Of a stretch of 64,000 nucleotides of DNA, positions 11,454 through 25,258 are shown piece after piece. The translations under genes were made by a program, and so were the position numbers. Source of the DNA: Morchella semilibera. Its lineage: Eukaryota > Ascomycota > Pezizomycetes > Pezizales > Morchellaceae. The stretch's first letter is position 1. Every line of letters starts with the position of its first letter. The stretch spans positions 544,751 to 608,750 of the forward strand of contig CM018610.1 in the NCBI GenBank assembly GCA_009192285.1. The letters are read 5' to 3'. The notes below the pieces were generated by a model. The model saw only the letters and a list, made by a program, of their open reading frames with translations, searched no databases and was not told the origin of the DNA.

Positions 11454-14429
11454 TTACAGCCTCGTCTCATGCCCCTGTTCCATGTCCCACATAGAGGTAT
11501 CTCCGCCATTCGTGACACCAGAGGTTGGAACATGCAAGAATGCACTAAGTAGTCCTAGGCTCTCATCGTTCGGATCTAGTCCCTCAAACCCAGTACTATT
11601 GGGGATCAATGTGTCGGTATGCCAGCTCAGAGTTTCCATCCAATGTGTGTCCATTGGTGCAGCCCCTCCATTACTTCCAGTCGATCCACTGGGGTACCAG
11701 TTACTTGCTGCATTACTCAATTGGGGCTGTGGACTTGGTTGTGGACTTGGTTGTGGGCTTGGATGAGGACTCGGGTGAGGAGTTGGGTGATGTGACATTC
11801 CTGGAACTTCAAGTGTCTGACCTGGGAATTCGGAGAACATCCGGCCATGGGAGGAGGATGACGAAGCGCGACGAGCGCCGTCATGCGGCGATAGCATCCG
11901 AGATGAGGAAGCCGACGCCTGTAATAAGGTAGTCTGCGCAAGCGAATCAAACTTTGCCTTGGACCTCTGTGCTATGGGCCACGAGGCAGCCAAGCTCTCA
12001 AGGAGCATAGAACAATGCCTTATATCTTCAGCCAACGTATCATGTGCTGTTTGCGCCTGAACCTCCCTGGACTGACTGTGAAGTTTCAACATTGTAAAGC
12101 CGCTAAGGAAGATTGAATGTGCTGTTAACCAGGTATACTGCAGCCCTCCATATATTTTGAGCTTGTGGTATATCCTAATTGTCTCTACAGCTGCATTAAA
12201 ACAATGTTGAAGCGCTGGCACGGAAGGGTGCGGAAATGCGGGTGACGGCCTAAAAAGCAACTGAATGGCCTCGTGGAACTTAAGATCTACCATTTGGCCG
12301 CTTCCGAGGTGGCTCCCACTACTTCCTGATCCTCTTCGGGATGCCCCTAACGCAAGTCGTGCCTGATCACGCAGATCAATAAGCTGACGGTGAGTACTAT
12401 TCTGCCAATCTTGTGTATCGGCAGGCCATTTTCCTGTAGAAGGCGGAGTTATGCGGTATATTGTGGACTTTATGTTGCTTAGTATTCTAGTCATACGGAA
12501 CAAATATATAGATCCTAAAAATGAGGAACGAGAAGTCCCCGCCCCTGCAGAAATATTCGTGCCAATCGATAAAGAGCTAGGATAATGCAAATCTTCATCG
12601 TTATCGCCATCACTTGGGAAGTCCACATCAAATGCTTCATCTCTCAGTGAGAATGGCCTGCCAAGCGAAATGCCAAGGTTGCGATCGAGTGTATAAGCGC
12701 ACCAGAATACCCGACGCTTTATTGCGGCTTGTTCTTGGAACGAAAATATCTTTCTTTGCAGTCCCAGATCGACGCAGGTTGCCATGATGATAGCGTTCAA
12801 ATACCAGAGATTGAGCCCGCCGGCGCTAGAATGGAAAGATCTCATTGCCAACAGCAAGGCACTTTGTGCGGCCTGGACGCTTCCCGTAAGAGTGATGTCA
12901 TCGATACACTGCATAGCACTAGCAAAATATCGTTCAGAATCCATGGGGTGGCCAGTGCGGCTTGAAAGAATATTGGCACCAATGGAGAGTACGAGAAAGA
13001 CATGAAACCGTGCTACAGTAATCGTATAGCCTTGCGGGAGCTGATAAGCCGCATTGCTTGCTGCCAGATGCACGGCTTCGAGACAAGACTCAAAGTGAGG
13101 ACGATGTAAAAATGGGTATTGCAAGGCAACCGTATCAAAGTAGTTACCTGACAAGGTTCCGCATTCGTCCAGGCTAGGGAGAGGTGCTGGTTCTACATTA
13201 GTCCCCGGCCAGCGCCTTCCAGAAGCCGCAAAATTGGGTTTTATATCTCTGTTCCTAGCATCAAACTCAGCGAGGCGGAGGTCCTCCTGCCCTTCGCGGA
13301 GGGTAAGACGAGTAAATGATATTCCAGAAGATGGACCAATGTATTTGGGTTCCTCGACAGCTGATAGTGATATAAGAGCAACATCTTGAGCAACTGTATC
13401 CTGCTGCGGTAGCAACATAGGACTTGGTAGTAGTGGACTCGAGGGAGCTGGGCTTGGGGCCGGTGAAGGGCAGTCGGAGAAGCTGGTGTATGGGCTGTAT
13501 GCAGCAGCCAGGAAACCCGGTGACATACCTGAGGGTGAGAACTCGAATGATGCTGGAGTAGCACAAGTTGAGGCGGGTGAGAGAGCAAATGCTGGAGACG
13601 AGGTCGAGCTTATCGACGATGGTGGGGGGTGCATATCAGGCCCGGTAGTTACGATCCGAATAGCGGGAGGTGCTGGGCGAGATCTCAGCTCCGCTGGTGG
13701 CCCGGCAGAAAGATCCACATTGGGACAATTTGTGCGTAGAAGCTCTTCTAACCATTTGATTCTGTTTTCCAATTCGAGGACATGACTAGCAAGCAAGAGA
13801 TGAAAAGAGTACAGCATTGAAATCAGTCAAAAGCTCGCCACAGGATCTCAGTCAAGGGACTAAAGGTAGGTTCAGTGTATAATTTCTCACCTTCTTGGTA
13901 CGTTGTTATCACCAGATCGGTCGACCTCAATGCAGTCAACACCGGCCTTAACGCAGCTTTTGCAGGACGGAAGTGCTCCGTCACAGCGGATCTTCCTGGT
14001 CCGGCATCTCTGACAAGCAGTGACAACTTTCTTCTTAACAGTACCACTGGCTGAAGGCGGGGGTGCGCCCGTTGGTGTTGGTGTTGATAACGAAGATGTG
14101 GAAGCGGAACGAGACCGATTGAACGTCTGATGCGGTTGCCCTAAAGACAAAGAATTGGATGATGACAATTGATGTTGCTGCTGTTGCGGAGGCCACCCCG
14201 CGCTCCCGTTACCTCCACCATTCCCAACACCACTTGTTCCTCCACTTCCGCCTCCTGTCCCTAGAAACCCACCAGAGTCCATAATGACACCGCTGCTACC
14301 AACTTCGTCTTGGTAGTGTATCGAAGGCACTGATAGTGTCCGACGCTCTCTTTTCATCAATGTATGTTGGGGGATATCTCCCTTCCTTTTTTTCGGGTTG
14401 TGAGAGCCCTTCTCCGAAGGGGGGTACAA
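11454..14429 (-). CDS. Zn2Cys6 fungal transcription factor
   Basis: Two exons, 14429-13891 and 13785-11454 (105 bp intron, GTGAGA...CTAG), give 2871 nt (956 aa). The binuclear zinc cluster is at residues 139-166 (CQRC-x6-CDGALPSCKSC-x6-C), preceded by Lys-rich and Ser/Thr/Pro-rich stretches and a short Gln run. A short linker and dimerisation helix follow the intron (LELENRIKWLEELLR). The middle region carries the fungal-specific transcription factor domain (PF04082 type: YPFLHRPHFE near 300, then a conserved block reading RVFWCAYTLDRNLGISLGRP). The C-terminus has a Pro/His/Ser/Gln repeat and an acidic tail. It should bind CGG half-sites in the nucleus as a dimer. I cannot name an orthologue or target pathway. 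The start is the first in-frame ATG; a purine-rich leader precedes it. Confidence 0.92.
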
Positions 14430-17400
14430 AATGTTTGGCGATATCGTGGATGAAGAAAGACTTGATTTTCCCTTTTCTGTTTCTCTCTCCCTTCCTTTTC
14501 AAGCTGATTCCCTTTCCCAGTACCTTCCGAATTCCCTTATCCAGCTCGGCGTCACCTTTTGCCTCTTCTTTTTTTTTTTTTTTTTTTTTCTTCCTTTTCT
14601 CTCTTTCTATAACTTCTCCCTCACAGTTTCTCTTCGACTTCCACTTCTATTTCTCTTTCAGTAGAAGTTCCTTGGACCTTTTGTTATTTTTTCCCTGCAG
14701 TATTAAAGGTATATCCCAGATCAACACCAAAGAGAGCACCAGCAGAAATGGTCGATCACTGAGACAGTGGAGGGGGACGCGGAATAAGCGGTAGTATCAG
14801 TAATTGTGGTGCGGTGGTAGGTCAAGCTCATGGTAGTTGCCGCTAGTAAGTGGCGAGAGACGTGCAGCCAGACAGGTGTGTGGGCGAGGGTGGGAGAGGG
14901 GAAAGAGAAACGACCAACTCCCGCCAGGATCTACCTACCACACGCAGGAGACGAGTGAAGGTATGTAAGTGTATGTAAGTGAGTATGGAGGTATGTAGGT
15001 GATGTGTGAGAGGGGGATGAAATGTAATAAACGAATAATATGTACGTAGTAGATAGTGATAGATACTCCGGGATACCAAGCTCGGTCAAGGATGGAATAG
15101 GATCTTCGCGGACAAGTCTCATCTAACAGCTACCTGTCTACTTTGAAATTGAAGATTTATTGGGAGTGCTTTATTTTAGGCGCAGTTCATGGGCCATGTG
15201 GTGGTGGGTGAAGGAAGTTGATTAAAAGTAGAATAGGAATTTTGGAGGGGTGTGTGTGTGGTGGGTGTGGGGGGGGGGGGTGGGAAGGAATTCAGACGAA
15301 CTTTTTTTTTGAGGTGACGTTCAACTAATGAGAGAGGCGAGACAAGGCGAGTGTTAGGTATGTATGGAGGTGGGCGCTCGAATCTCTTGTCTTGTCAGTT
15401 GCATTGGGCGCTTGCCAGGTCAGCACAGCATGGACATCACAACCATATCGTTGTCAGAACAGGCGGTTGAACAACACAGAGAAGCCCGATGTACGTGATG
15501 ATGATGTGATGAGAGAATGAGGAGCGGGGCGTGCGGGGATGAGGGTGGAGAGTGGAGAGGGGAGAGGGAGAAGGAGAAGGGGAGGGGGGGGAAGGTAGCT
15601 AAAAGGAAAGTCTACAAATGTAGACGTCGAGTCAAGACTCTGACTGCTGCTCAATGTCAGGGGATGGGGGGAGTTGCATTGGGGTTGATCAATTGGGTAG
15701 GAAAAAAAAAAAAAGAGACGGAGTTAAAGTTGACGATGAGGCCTTGCCAATCTATTTAGCATTGTGGCTTCGCTTTTCATTTTGGCTTCGAAATATCTGT
15801 TATGCATGCTGTCCCTCTAGCATACATACATTCACCCCCCCCCCCCCCCATTCATCATACCGTAGGACGCCTTTACTCACTAAATATGTAGTAACTACAT
15901 GTATATATGCACCCAGGGATGTCAGAAATTGATGCAACGACTCGATTAACTACTCACTAATGAGGCAACAATATATCGTATACAGAGTAGACAGAGTATA
16001 AAGAGTTCATCAATCATATCTAAATAGAAGAAGTCGAGGTGGTTGTGAATTTACTAAGGCCTCACCTAATAGTGTAATCCCAAGCCGTTGCATCACTTTT
16101 AGGGACCCCTGGATACAAACTTCCTACATGTAGTTCTCGCTCTGTAAGACTCTTTCACCACCCTAGCTTACCCTCATATCGCTCGATATTTACTCGCTAG
16201 AGTACAAGGCTGTGCTGCGTGCTCTCACTCACTCCACTACATCCATTCTTCCTTTATTCTCCGTCCCTCCCCTGTATTCCCCTCGGTTGTCGCATAGAGT
16301 GCCCTCCTTTGTGACCACGATGGTGGTTCGGGGTGGGGACACCAGCAAGTGTAAACGTGAGCACAGGCATTTGGTATCTAGAATACATAAGTAGTTGCAG
16401 GGCATGTCTCGAATATACGCTGCATACGTTGCATACAGGCAGAAAATCTAGAACAGGCTTCATCCTATACTTAACATTAGTTGACCACCGCCGATTATGT
16501 TTACTCGGCATAGAGTAGGCACGAATTATATCGTCTGTATATATGTTGTAGGTATAAAGCCCTGACTTTCAGTATCTATGTCTAAGCAATTATATTACCA
16601 GCTGGCTCGAAATCTTCGTAAGCAATCTAGGGGATAGAATATACTATCTCCTCAATTAATTTTCTGACACCTTCTCTTCTAGGTGTTGGTTCTCCTTCTC
16701 CCAGTAAGCAGAGTCTCACAACATCAAAAGAATCCTCATAAGGCTCATACTCACCCTTCAAAGCCTTCTTGGAATAAAGGTCTCATGACATAACCGAGTG
16801 GAAAAAGAAAGAACTTTCCAAGACCCAATCCCGTAGATACTTGCTTTTCCGTGGCGTGGAGGGCTTAGACAGGGCAGGCAGGTAAGTAGAGTAAGCAAGG
16901 AGGTAATGATCAAATTTCCGTGGCGGTGTTCTTATAAACCACAAATTCGGTATGTACATCTTCCGAATTTTTTTTTCTCCCTCATATATGATACCACCCA
17001 CACTTCTTGGCTCAGTCTCGCGTATTTTTTGTACCTAGATTACCGAAGCCCATAATCCGATCTCTCTCCCACATGCATCCTGTTCCCCTCACTCTTCCGC
17101 TCTTCTCCTCCTCCTCCTCATCTTCCCCACTTTACCTTTGAGTTAACGTTGATCATTCCATACCAGGCGTATGCTCCGTCTACGGCAACGTTCGGGAAAC
17201 ATGAATGAGGAGACATGATTCTAATTATCCGAAGAGTACCAGTATTCACACATATCGAATGGAACCTGCACCCGTTCTTCGGATGCGACCCCGACTGCGC
17301 TGCAAGCCTGAGGGGGAAGAATCGGCAAGAAAACACCCATCGTGGAAATTGCGAATTGCGGGAAAAACAAAAGAGCGGATTTCGGGGCGTCGAGCGATAC

Positions 17401-17942
17401 ACGGAGATGGAGATGAGGCCGCAATTCACCTCTTCCGCAATTGATCTCATGGTAGGATCTAGAAATTCTCAATATTGCACGTTTTCCAGTTTGGGCTGTT
17501 TTTTTTTTTTTTCTGCTTATGTCGAGGTTAGAAAAAGTGCTCGAATATCATGATGCGTGGTGGTCAATGTAGCCGACGCCTTTGTTCTCATTCCTGGAAA
17601 CAGGGCTTTACAGTTGACCTTGAGGTTGCATCTCTGGAGAGTTCGACCTTGTTCTGCCTTGTTCTGCCTTGAAATCCGCAGACGTCAAAAACTCGCGTAG
17701 TGTCAACTAATTCTTGGCAAACCTTACTTACTCTCTCTAAGCTTCCCTCTTTCTCTTCTGCCAACCCCCTTGCACACACTAATGCAATGCAACGGAGCTC
17801 CCTCCGTAGCTAACCACACTTTCGGGTCTCATATTGTACGCCAAGATATTCCACAGCTCACTTCAGGCACTTTTTCGGTGAAACCAGGATGCAGGAGTTG
17901 CGCCCTTCCAGGAGGCCATGACCACCCCCCAAATCGAGAATA

Positions 17943-17974
17943 AACCCTAACCCTCATTTAACCCTAACCCAATT
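17943..17974. repeat. Interstitial telomere-like motif
   Basis: TAAACCCTAACCC and TTTAACCCTAACCC stand 7 bp apart in an intergenic region. They match short arrays of the (TTAGGG)n complement. Similar blocks occur near 36337, 37440 and 49973, so this is more likely a telobox-type binding motif or an interstitial remnant than a true chromosome end. Confidence 0.5.
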
Positions 17975-18624
17975 TATGGGTGCCCTTTAATTTCGAGCCA
18001 CGTGTGTAGGGGTGTAATAGAGTATGTAGGTAATAATGCCTTGTTTTGGAAGGTGAAGAAAGGCTCTGAGAAGGAATTTAGGATGTGGGAAGAGGGAGGA
18101 ACATCTGGCCTGGGCGGGCCTTGGCGGTAGTTGAGAGCTACACTGCAAGGCGAAAGTTGAGCAGGCTGTTAAAAAGGTACGGTTTCGAGTATGATTTTAG
18201 CATCAGGATTACTTCTGCGCCCGGGTACCAGATCCAGATCGAGGCTCTACTGTGCCCTGATAGGCTTCAGAGCCTCGATGATCCCTTCAACTGATCCATG
18301 ATCTGCATGTAGGTACTCTAACTCATGTAGGTACTTCACGGGTAGAGTGCCTAACTTACATAGAGTAGACAAGTGCTGATCTATTAACACATCAAACTCA
18401 ACAGCACACTGCTACATACGGTTGACAGCTCATTGCACTGAGATCAAGAAAGAAAAGGATTATTCTAGAATTGTGGCTCAACAACTCTAGCTCGATCCTG
18501 TGTGCCGATCCAACATCTGAATTAACAGTCAGTGAGATTGAAACATAATTATGTCACAATAATATTTTGGCGGTAGAGGCTGTTTGGGTCTCTGCACGCC
18601 CTACTACCTACATGTACTTTACTT

Positions 18625-18702
18625 GCGGTGAGAATAAGTTTCCGCCAACTTGTGCGGTTGCTACACAGAGTGGTTGGCGGAATTAAACTTATTCTCGCGG
18701 CG
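18625..18702. repeat. Short hairpin, inverted repeat
   Basis: GCGGTGAGAATAAGTTTCCG (left) pairs with the right arm ending CGGAATTAAACTTATTCTCGC, leaving a loop of about 20 bp. A 4-base insertion interrupts the right arm. It is isolated in intergenic DNA and could be a decayed MITE. Confidence 0.5.
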
Positions 18703-20163
18703 GGTATATTCGGTGTGCCTTTGCTGGAGCCTAGTCTGGCTTTTTAGGGTAGACCGGGGTAAGCAGGCCTTAATAACGCGCACGAAACGTGCCTACACAC
18801 TGATGGTAAATATTAATGAACCAAAATTACATGTATATACGTGCAGATATAGAGAGTATCTACCACCAATACGTATGAAGTCTCACCGCACTAGGAATAT
18901 CTGATACGCGGCTACAGACGCGTACGGCGCAGTCGATCATATATGTACTTCGTATTGTAGATACGAATTCGAGTAGCTAGCCTAGCTAGCTTGGGCGCCT
19001 GTTTACATGTAGTTGGATATGCTTAACCAAGAGCCCTGCCACAGGAGCTAGAGTCACCTGTAAGACAGTATAATATTCAGATATATCTCCGCTTACTTGG
19101 CTAAAGAAGTGGGCACGGAGCTAGCTAATATATATAATGACCGTATTATTATATCAAATCCTCAAATATGGTCTGCCTCGAGAACATACTTGGTGGGGTC
19201 CGTGGAAGGGGGGGGGGGGGGTTGAGGGGCTATATACAGTACCGTATGCATGTAGCTGCTACATGTATATATGTAGTTGGCCCTAGCTTAGCCAATAGCG
19301 GGGGGGGGGGGGGGGGCGCAGCTTAATTGCTCATCGCGCCTCGTGAAGAAAATTAAAAACAAACACATATAAGCTTATTTCCGGAAGATACATGTAATTA
19401 CATGTAACTGCTAGTCTCTAGGTTCATTATTTGGAATGATACAGCTCATGGCCGGGGGGTTCCATGGTAGTGGGTGGCTATGTATGTTAGCATTGAGGCT
19501 CTGCTTTCATTCAGCGATAAACTTCTGGCTCTGGTCATCCACAACTCATCTAGGCAAAGCTATTTCATGCTTCGAGCTCATCTGAAGTCGATGACGCAAA
19601 CCACCCTGGGGCAGATCTACTGTGCATAAGGTACACACACATGTCAAATTCCATGCTCAAGTCAAAGTTGTTTTTAAACCTACGTAACGTAATAGGCCAG
19701 CTTTGCAAACCCCAAGTTTTTTACGGTTACACAGCTTACCTGCTTGTCTATCAACGCAATTAACATCAATCTTAAAAAATTCTTGTCATCAAATTTAACA
19801 GCTTTGGTTCTACGTTGGCCTTGTTATTTAAATCGATAGCCACATTGCTTGGGACATCATCAAATTTCTTGAACCTTCCTTAACTCCTTCCTAATACCTC
19901 GCAATCGCAATCGTGTTAGCTGTACGTATACATATTACTCATTTCAGGTTTCAAAAATTTGACTGCTCCCCCATTATCTACGCCTTCATATTTTCCAGCT
20001 TTGAACGAATTTCAGAGCCCCCCTCCCCCAAAGCCACCAGTGGCTGGCGGTTACCCCCCCCCCCCCCCACCCCCGCCATTAAGATCTTCTATGGCTCATC
20101 TAGACACTGGCAAGCTGGTCCCTGAGCTTGAGCTGAGAGTCGTCGTCACTGAAGATATAGGGC

Positions 20164-20204
20164 GGAGGCGGAACGAAGGCGGAACGAAGGCGGAACGAAG
20201 GGAA
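20164..20204. repeat. 11 bp tandem repeat
   Basis: About 3.7 copies of GAAGGCGGAAC stand head to tail, with slight divergence in the first copy. A simple minisatellite with no evident coding role. Confidence 0.7.
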
Positions 20205-21415
20205 CTGACGGTGAGGTCTGTTGCAATTGCTGTCTAGTCACGAGGTTGGTTCCGCCTTCAAACACAGGCACAGAACACTGCTCTTTGACGGCGAAGAGTA
20301 TTACAAATGACCTTGTAGGCTATGCCATAGTACTACGAATCTCACTCGGGTGACGGGATTAAGGTACGTCTTGTGCTGGTTTTGTGAGAGCTTCCAGCTA
20401 TTCAGGGTTCTTAAGTTCTTACGTGCTGCGCAACAATGGCAAATCTTAAACAGTCAAATCTTTACATTGAGAATATGGTGATGCTCTCGATACTACTCCT
20501 GAATCATATGATCATAGCCACAAATGTGGCGGACGCTGGGAACCCTAACTGCGTTCACACAGCGCCAAGGGTACGGTGCTGAACAACAAATTAGCCTTAG
20601 TCGCTCACTCCACCAAAAAGCGCGCGGTACGCATCGGACGAAAATAGGGTAGTAGGATATGTTTTGTTGTTGTTGTCTGATCTCGCTAACAATTACACAT
20701 GTATGTACCTACAGTACCTGTATGGTTGAATTGGAACGATCACTCAATAATTATTCAAAACCTAACTCTCATGCTACTGGATTATTTTTCTCCCTCGTTC
20801 TGTATGTATTTTTTTTTTTTGCAAAGGGGCCAGGATTAAGGGGGGGGGGGAGGGGAGGGGGCGCAGTGCTGGGTCCATTCGGAGCTCCATCCGTTCGCTC
20901 GCATCTATGCAACAAATTAGAGACGACGGGCGTCTTCCGTCAAAATCAAGAAATGATATCGAATAATTCAGACTCTTCAAGAGAAAAAAGTCGTTTGAGA
21001 ACTAAGTCCGCAAAGACTCACGGGGGCAAATTGTAGTGATCAAGATCATCAACAGGAGTAGGTAGGTTTCTCCCGAAGAGCGGTGGCTTCGCCGTTCGCC
21101 TAGAAGGTAAAGAAAAAAAAAGAAAAAAAGGCAGTGTGAAGTGTGAAGGAAAGTACTCTTCCCGACGCTGCCCAGGCGGCTCTGCCAAGTGCAGGCAGGT
21201 GTACATGTAGTTAAGATACATGTAATTAAAGGGGAGACATACATAAGTATTGCTCTGCGCACCATCAACCTTCAAGGGATTAATTAGACTCAGCATTTTA
21301 TCTATCCCCACTTCACATCTATATATCCAGACTCTACAATTCTGATCTATCTAATAGACTTATAGCTGTACAGCTATTAGCAACTCGGGTAGACCAGCAC
21401 ATATTTTACTTCAGA

Positions 21416-24400
21416 ATGCCCGCACCGAACATGCAACCTCCTGCTATCCAAGTTACAACCGTAAGTTACAAAAATCAATTCTTAATCATGATCGTTGGCG
21501 GATTGTTGTAGAAAATATATAGTTGATAGGGTAAAGCTGATATGGTAATTATATTAGACTTTTGAAAACGATGATGTCCCAACTAGCATAGAGCGCTCTC
21601 CAATATCACCAGCTTCGCTCAGCAACGGACGAAGAGGTTCAGATGCCATAACACCTACCGCCCTCTCACCATCTGGTGCTTTTCTTGGTGTGGACCCCAA
21701 CCGGTCCCGTTCCTCTTCTGTGGGAGACGCGTCTATACTTTCTGGACTCACTGCTCGGCCCGACACGCCCTATAATGGAATAGATTTTAGCACTGTGGAT
21801 GAGGCCCTCAAGGCCGACCCTGGCACTGAGGAAGATTTCAAGGTCGATAACAATCCCTTCGCATTTAGCCCCGGACAGCTCAACAAATTTTTAAATCCGA
21901 AAAGTCTTGCTGCCTACAAGGCTGTGGGGGGAATTAGGGGGCTGGAAAAGGGGTTGAGAACCGACTTGGAGGCCGGGTTGAGCATTGATGAGTCTCACTT
22001 GGAGGGTTCGGTGACTTTTGCTGAAGCATCGACATACAAGAAAAATGACAGCCTTAATTCGAACGGAAGGGGTGAAAGTAGCACAAGCAGCGCTGCGGCT
22101 GAGATTACTAGAATCACTACGGCTGGTGGAACAGTAACTTCGACATCTTTTATCGACAGAAAAAGAGTTTTCAAAGATAATGTGCTACCGACAAAACATG
22201 CGAAGAGTATTTGGATGCTTATGTGGGAGCAGTACCAGGATAAAATTTTGTTGTTGTTGACTGGTGCCGCAGTCATTTCGTTGGCGCTTGGATTATATGA
22301 GACATTTGGTGTTGAACACGAGCCTGGGTCACCTCCACCCGTGGACTGGATAGAAGGTGTTGCTATTGTTGTGGCTATTATTATTGTTGTGTTAGTTGGA
22401 TCTTTAAATGATTGGCAGAAGGAAAGGCAATTTGTTAAGCTCAACGAGAAGGTCAGCCTAGCTTCATGATCAACCTTCCCACTTATCTAGAAACTCTACT
22501 AACCGCCTTGTTTTTTTTTATAGAAAGAGGATCGTGTCGTCAAGGCTATTCGCTCCGGCAAATCCATTCAGCTCTCGGTTCATGAAATTCTCGTCGGGGA
22601 TATCCTCCACATCGAGCCTGGAGATCTTATTCCTGCGGACGGTATCTTTGTTCACGGGCACAACCTGAAATGCGACGAATCCAGTGCTACTGGTGAATCC
22701 GATCAAATGAAGAAGACCCCTGGTGATGAGGTTATGCGCCAGATCGAGGCAGGAACAGCATCGGCCAAATTGGATCCCTTTATAATTTCTGGTTCTAAGG
22801 TGCTCGAGGGCATGGGTACTTACTTAGTCACTTCTACTGGTGTTAACTCTAGTTTTGGAAAGATCATGATGGCTCTTCGTACTGAGGCTGAGGCTACTCC
22901 TCTCCAGGTTAAGCTTGGCAAGTTGGCTGATCAGATCGCTTACCTTGGTGGAGGGTGTGTTACATTACCCCAATCCACATTTGATCTGCGAGTGATATTT
23001 TGTGCTAACAACGTGTTTTAGTGGTGCTGCTCTTCTATTCTTCGTACTCTTCATCCGCTTCCTCGCCACACTCCCTACTAGCAATGTTGGTGCCGCCGAG
23101 AAGGGATCGCAGTTTATGGATATCCTCATTGTCGCCATTACTCTCATTGTCGTCGCTGTCCCAGAGGGCCTTCCTTTGGCTGTCACCCTTGCCTTGGCCT
23201 TCGCAACTACTCGTATGTTGAAGGAGAACAACCTTGTACGAGTTCTACGTGCTTGCGAGACTATGGGAAATGCCACAACAATTTGCTCCGACAAAACTGG
23301 TACTCTTACACAGAATAAAATGACTGTCATCGCCGGTACGATTGGTAGAGACGCAAGGTTTGAAGCGACATCTTCCGACGCTGGCGAGAAGACACTCCCA
23401 ACTGCACAAGCCGTTGCCAGATTTTCACCAGCAATCAAAGATCTAGTGCTCCAGTCTATTGTAATCAACTCTACCGCTTTTGAGGGTGAGGAGGACGGCG
23501 TTCAAGCCTTCATCGGGTCAAAGACGGAAACCGCTATGTTGATGTTTGCACGTGACTATCTTGGTATGGACTCCGTGGCACGAGAGAGGTCATCGGCCAA
23601 CATTGTTCAACTTATTCCCTTCGATTCAGCCCGCAAATGTATGGGTGTTGTCGTCAAGCTTCCAACCGGTAACTACAGGCTTTACGTAAAGGGTGCTTCT
23701 GAAATCTTGCTTAGCAAGGCAACCAGATATACCGGGGACGTTTCCAGCCAATTTATTGAGGAAATTGAGTTGACTACAAGTGATGTTGAGTCGTTGAGCG
23801 GTACAATCAACTACTACGCTGAACGATCTCTCAGGACCATCGGGATGCTGTACAAGGACTACAACCAATGGCCCCCCATCGGTGCAAAGGTCATGGAGGA
23901 CGATCCGAGCATGGTTGATTTCGACACCATTTTCAACGATATGACCTTCCTTGGGCTTGTCGGTATCATGGATCCTCTCCGCCCAGGTGTCTCCGAGGCT
24001 GTTGCCGCCTGTCAAAAGGCTGGTGTCATCGTTCGCATGGTCACTGGTGACAACGTTGTAACCGCACGCGCTATTGCTAAGGAATGTGGTATATACACCG
24101 ATGGTGTGGTTATGGAGGGCCCTGTCTTCCGCCAGCTCAGTGAAAGTGAAATGGACGACATGCTTCCACACCTGCAGGTACTTGCTAGATCGTCACCCGA
24201 AGACAAACGGATCCTCGTTCGTCGTCTTAAAGAGCTCGGCGAGACTGTCGCTGTCACTGGTGATGGAACCAACGATGGACCTGCCCTCAAGATGGCCGAT
24301 GTTGGTTTCAGTATGGGAATTGCCGGTACCGAGGTCGCAAAGGAGGCCTCCTCTATTATTCTTATGGACGACAACTTCTCATCTATTGTCAAGGCCATGA

Positions 24401-25258
24401 TGTGGGGCCGCGCCGTTAATGATGCCGTCCGAAAGTTCTTACAGTTCCAGCTTACCGTCAATATCACGGCTGTCCTTCTTACCTTTGTTTCTGCTGTCTC
24501 CAGCGCCGATCGTACCTCTGTTTTGACTGCGGTGCAACTTCTGTGGGTCAATCTTATCATGGACACATTTGCGGCACTTGCTTTAGCTACGGATGCTCCC
24601 ACGCCGGAGATCTTAAATAGAAAGCCTACACCAAAGAGTGCCAGTCTCATTTCGCTGAACATGTGGAAGATGATCATTGGTCAAGCAATATTCCAGCTCG
24701 TTGTCACATTCATCATGTATTTCGCAGGCGCTAGAATCTTGGGCTACTCCACAGATACCGAAATCAGGGAGCTCAAGACTATGATCTTCAACACTTTTGT
24801 CTGGATGCAAATCTTCAACGAGTTCAAGTATGCCTTTCCTTCCTTCCATCTAATAATATTTTCGTACTGACAATTTTTATAGCAACCGTCGTCTTGACAA
24901 CAAGTTCAATATCTTCGAGGGAATGTTCAGGAACTACTTCTTTTTGGGCATTAACTGTATCATGATTGGTGGACAAGTCCTCATCATCTACGTTGGTGGC
25001 CAGGCATTCTCTATCAAGCCCATCGACGGAATCCAATGGGCAATTTGTATTGTCATCGCTTTCCTATCTCTCCCTGCTGCTATCCTCATCCGCTGCATCC
25101 CTGACCCCTTCATTGATGCATGCTGGGGCAAACTGGTTGTCTTCTTTGCACCAGTGACGAGGGGGCTTGAGAGTGCTTGGCGCGCAATTCCCCGGCGTGA
25201 GAAGAAGGATAAGAACCCAACAGATGAGGAGAAGGGCAAGGCAAACGCATCACCTTGA
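21416..25258 (+). CDS. PMC1: PMC1-type Ca2+-transporting P-type ATPase
   Basis: Five exons (21416-21460, 21558-22451, 22524-22954, 23022-24827, 24893 region beginning exactly at 24883-25258) join to 3552 nt (1183 aa), close to the yeast Pmc1 length. Family marks: two N-terminal membrane segments; actuator TGES (in exon 3); PEGLPLAVTLALAFATTRM in M4; the phosphorylated Asp in CSDKTGTLTQ near residue 547; nucleotide-binding KGASEILL; hinge VTGDGTNDGPALK; and the C-terminal hydrophobic pairs. The PEGLP and NxxxD signature of M4/M6 (WVNLIMDTFAALALATD) marks a type IIB (PMCA-like) calcium pump. Such pumps clear cytosolic Ca2+ into the vacuole or across the plasma membrane and are normally controlled by calcineurin/Crz1. 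There is a long Ser-rich N-terminal tail and a Lys-rich C-terminus. The 45 nt first exon fixes the start ATG. Paralogues exist in many fungi, so the symbol indicates the family. Confidence 0.93.

Larger units (their letters stand above)
14430..21415. other. 7 kb intergenic region, repeat and homopolymer rich
   Basis: No gene is supported. 14460-14700 is a strong polypyrimidine tract on the plus strand (GA-rich in the sense of the upstream transcription factor) with about 21 T at 14569-14589. Long G or C runs lie at 15269-15280, 15835-15849, 19208-19221, 19300-19316 and 20054-20068. TACATGTA occurs at 15896, 16125, 18609, 18828, 19004, 19260, 19389, 19399, 21202 and 21217. A telomere-like AACCCTAACCC block lies near 17945-17971. 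Confidence 0.55.

Noticed and set aside
14336-14794. Ser/Phe-rich plus-strand frame
   Set aside because: It is the translation of a polypyrimidine tract opposite the transcription factor leader.
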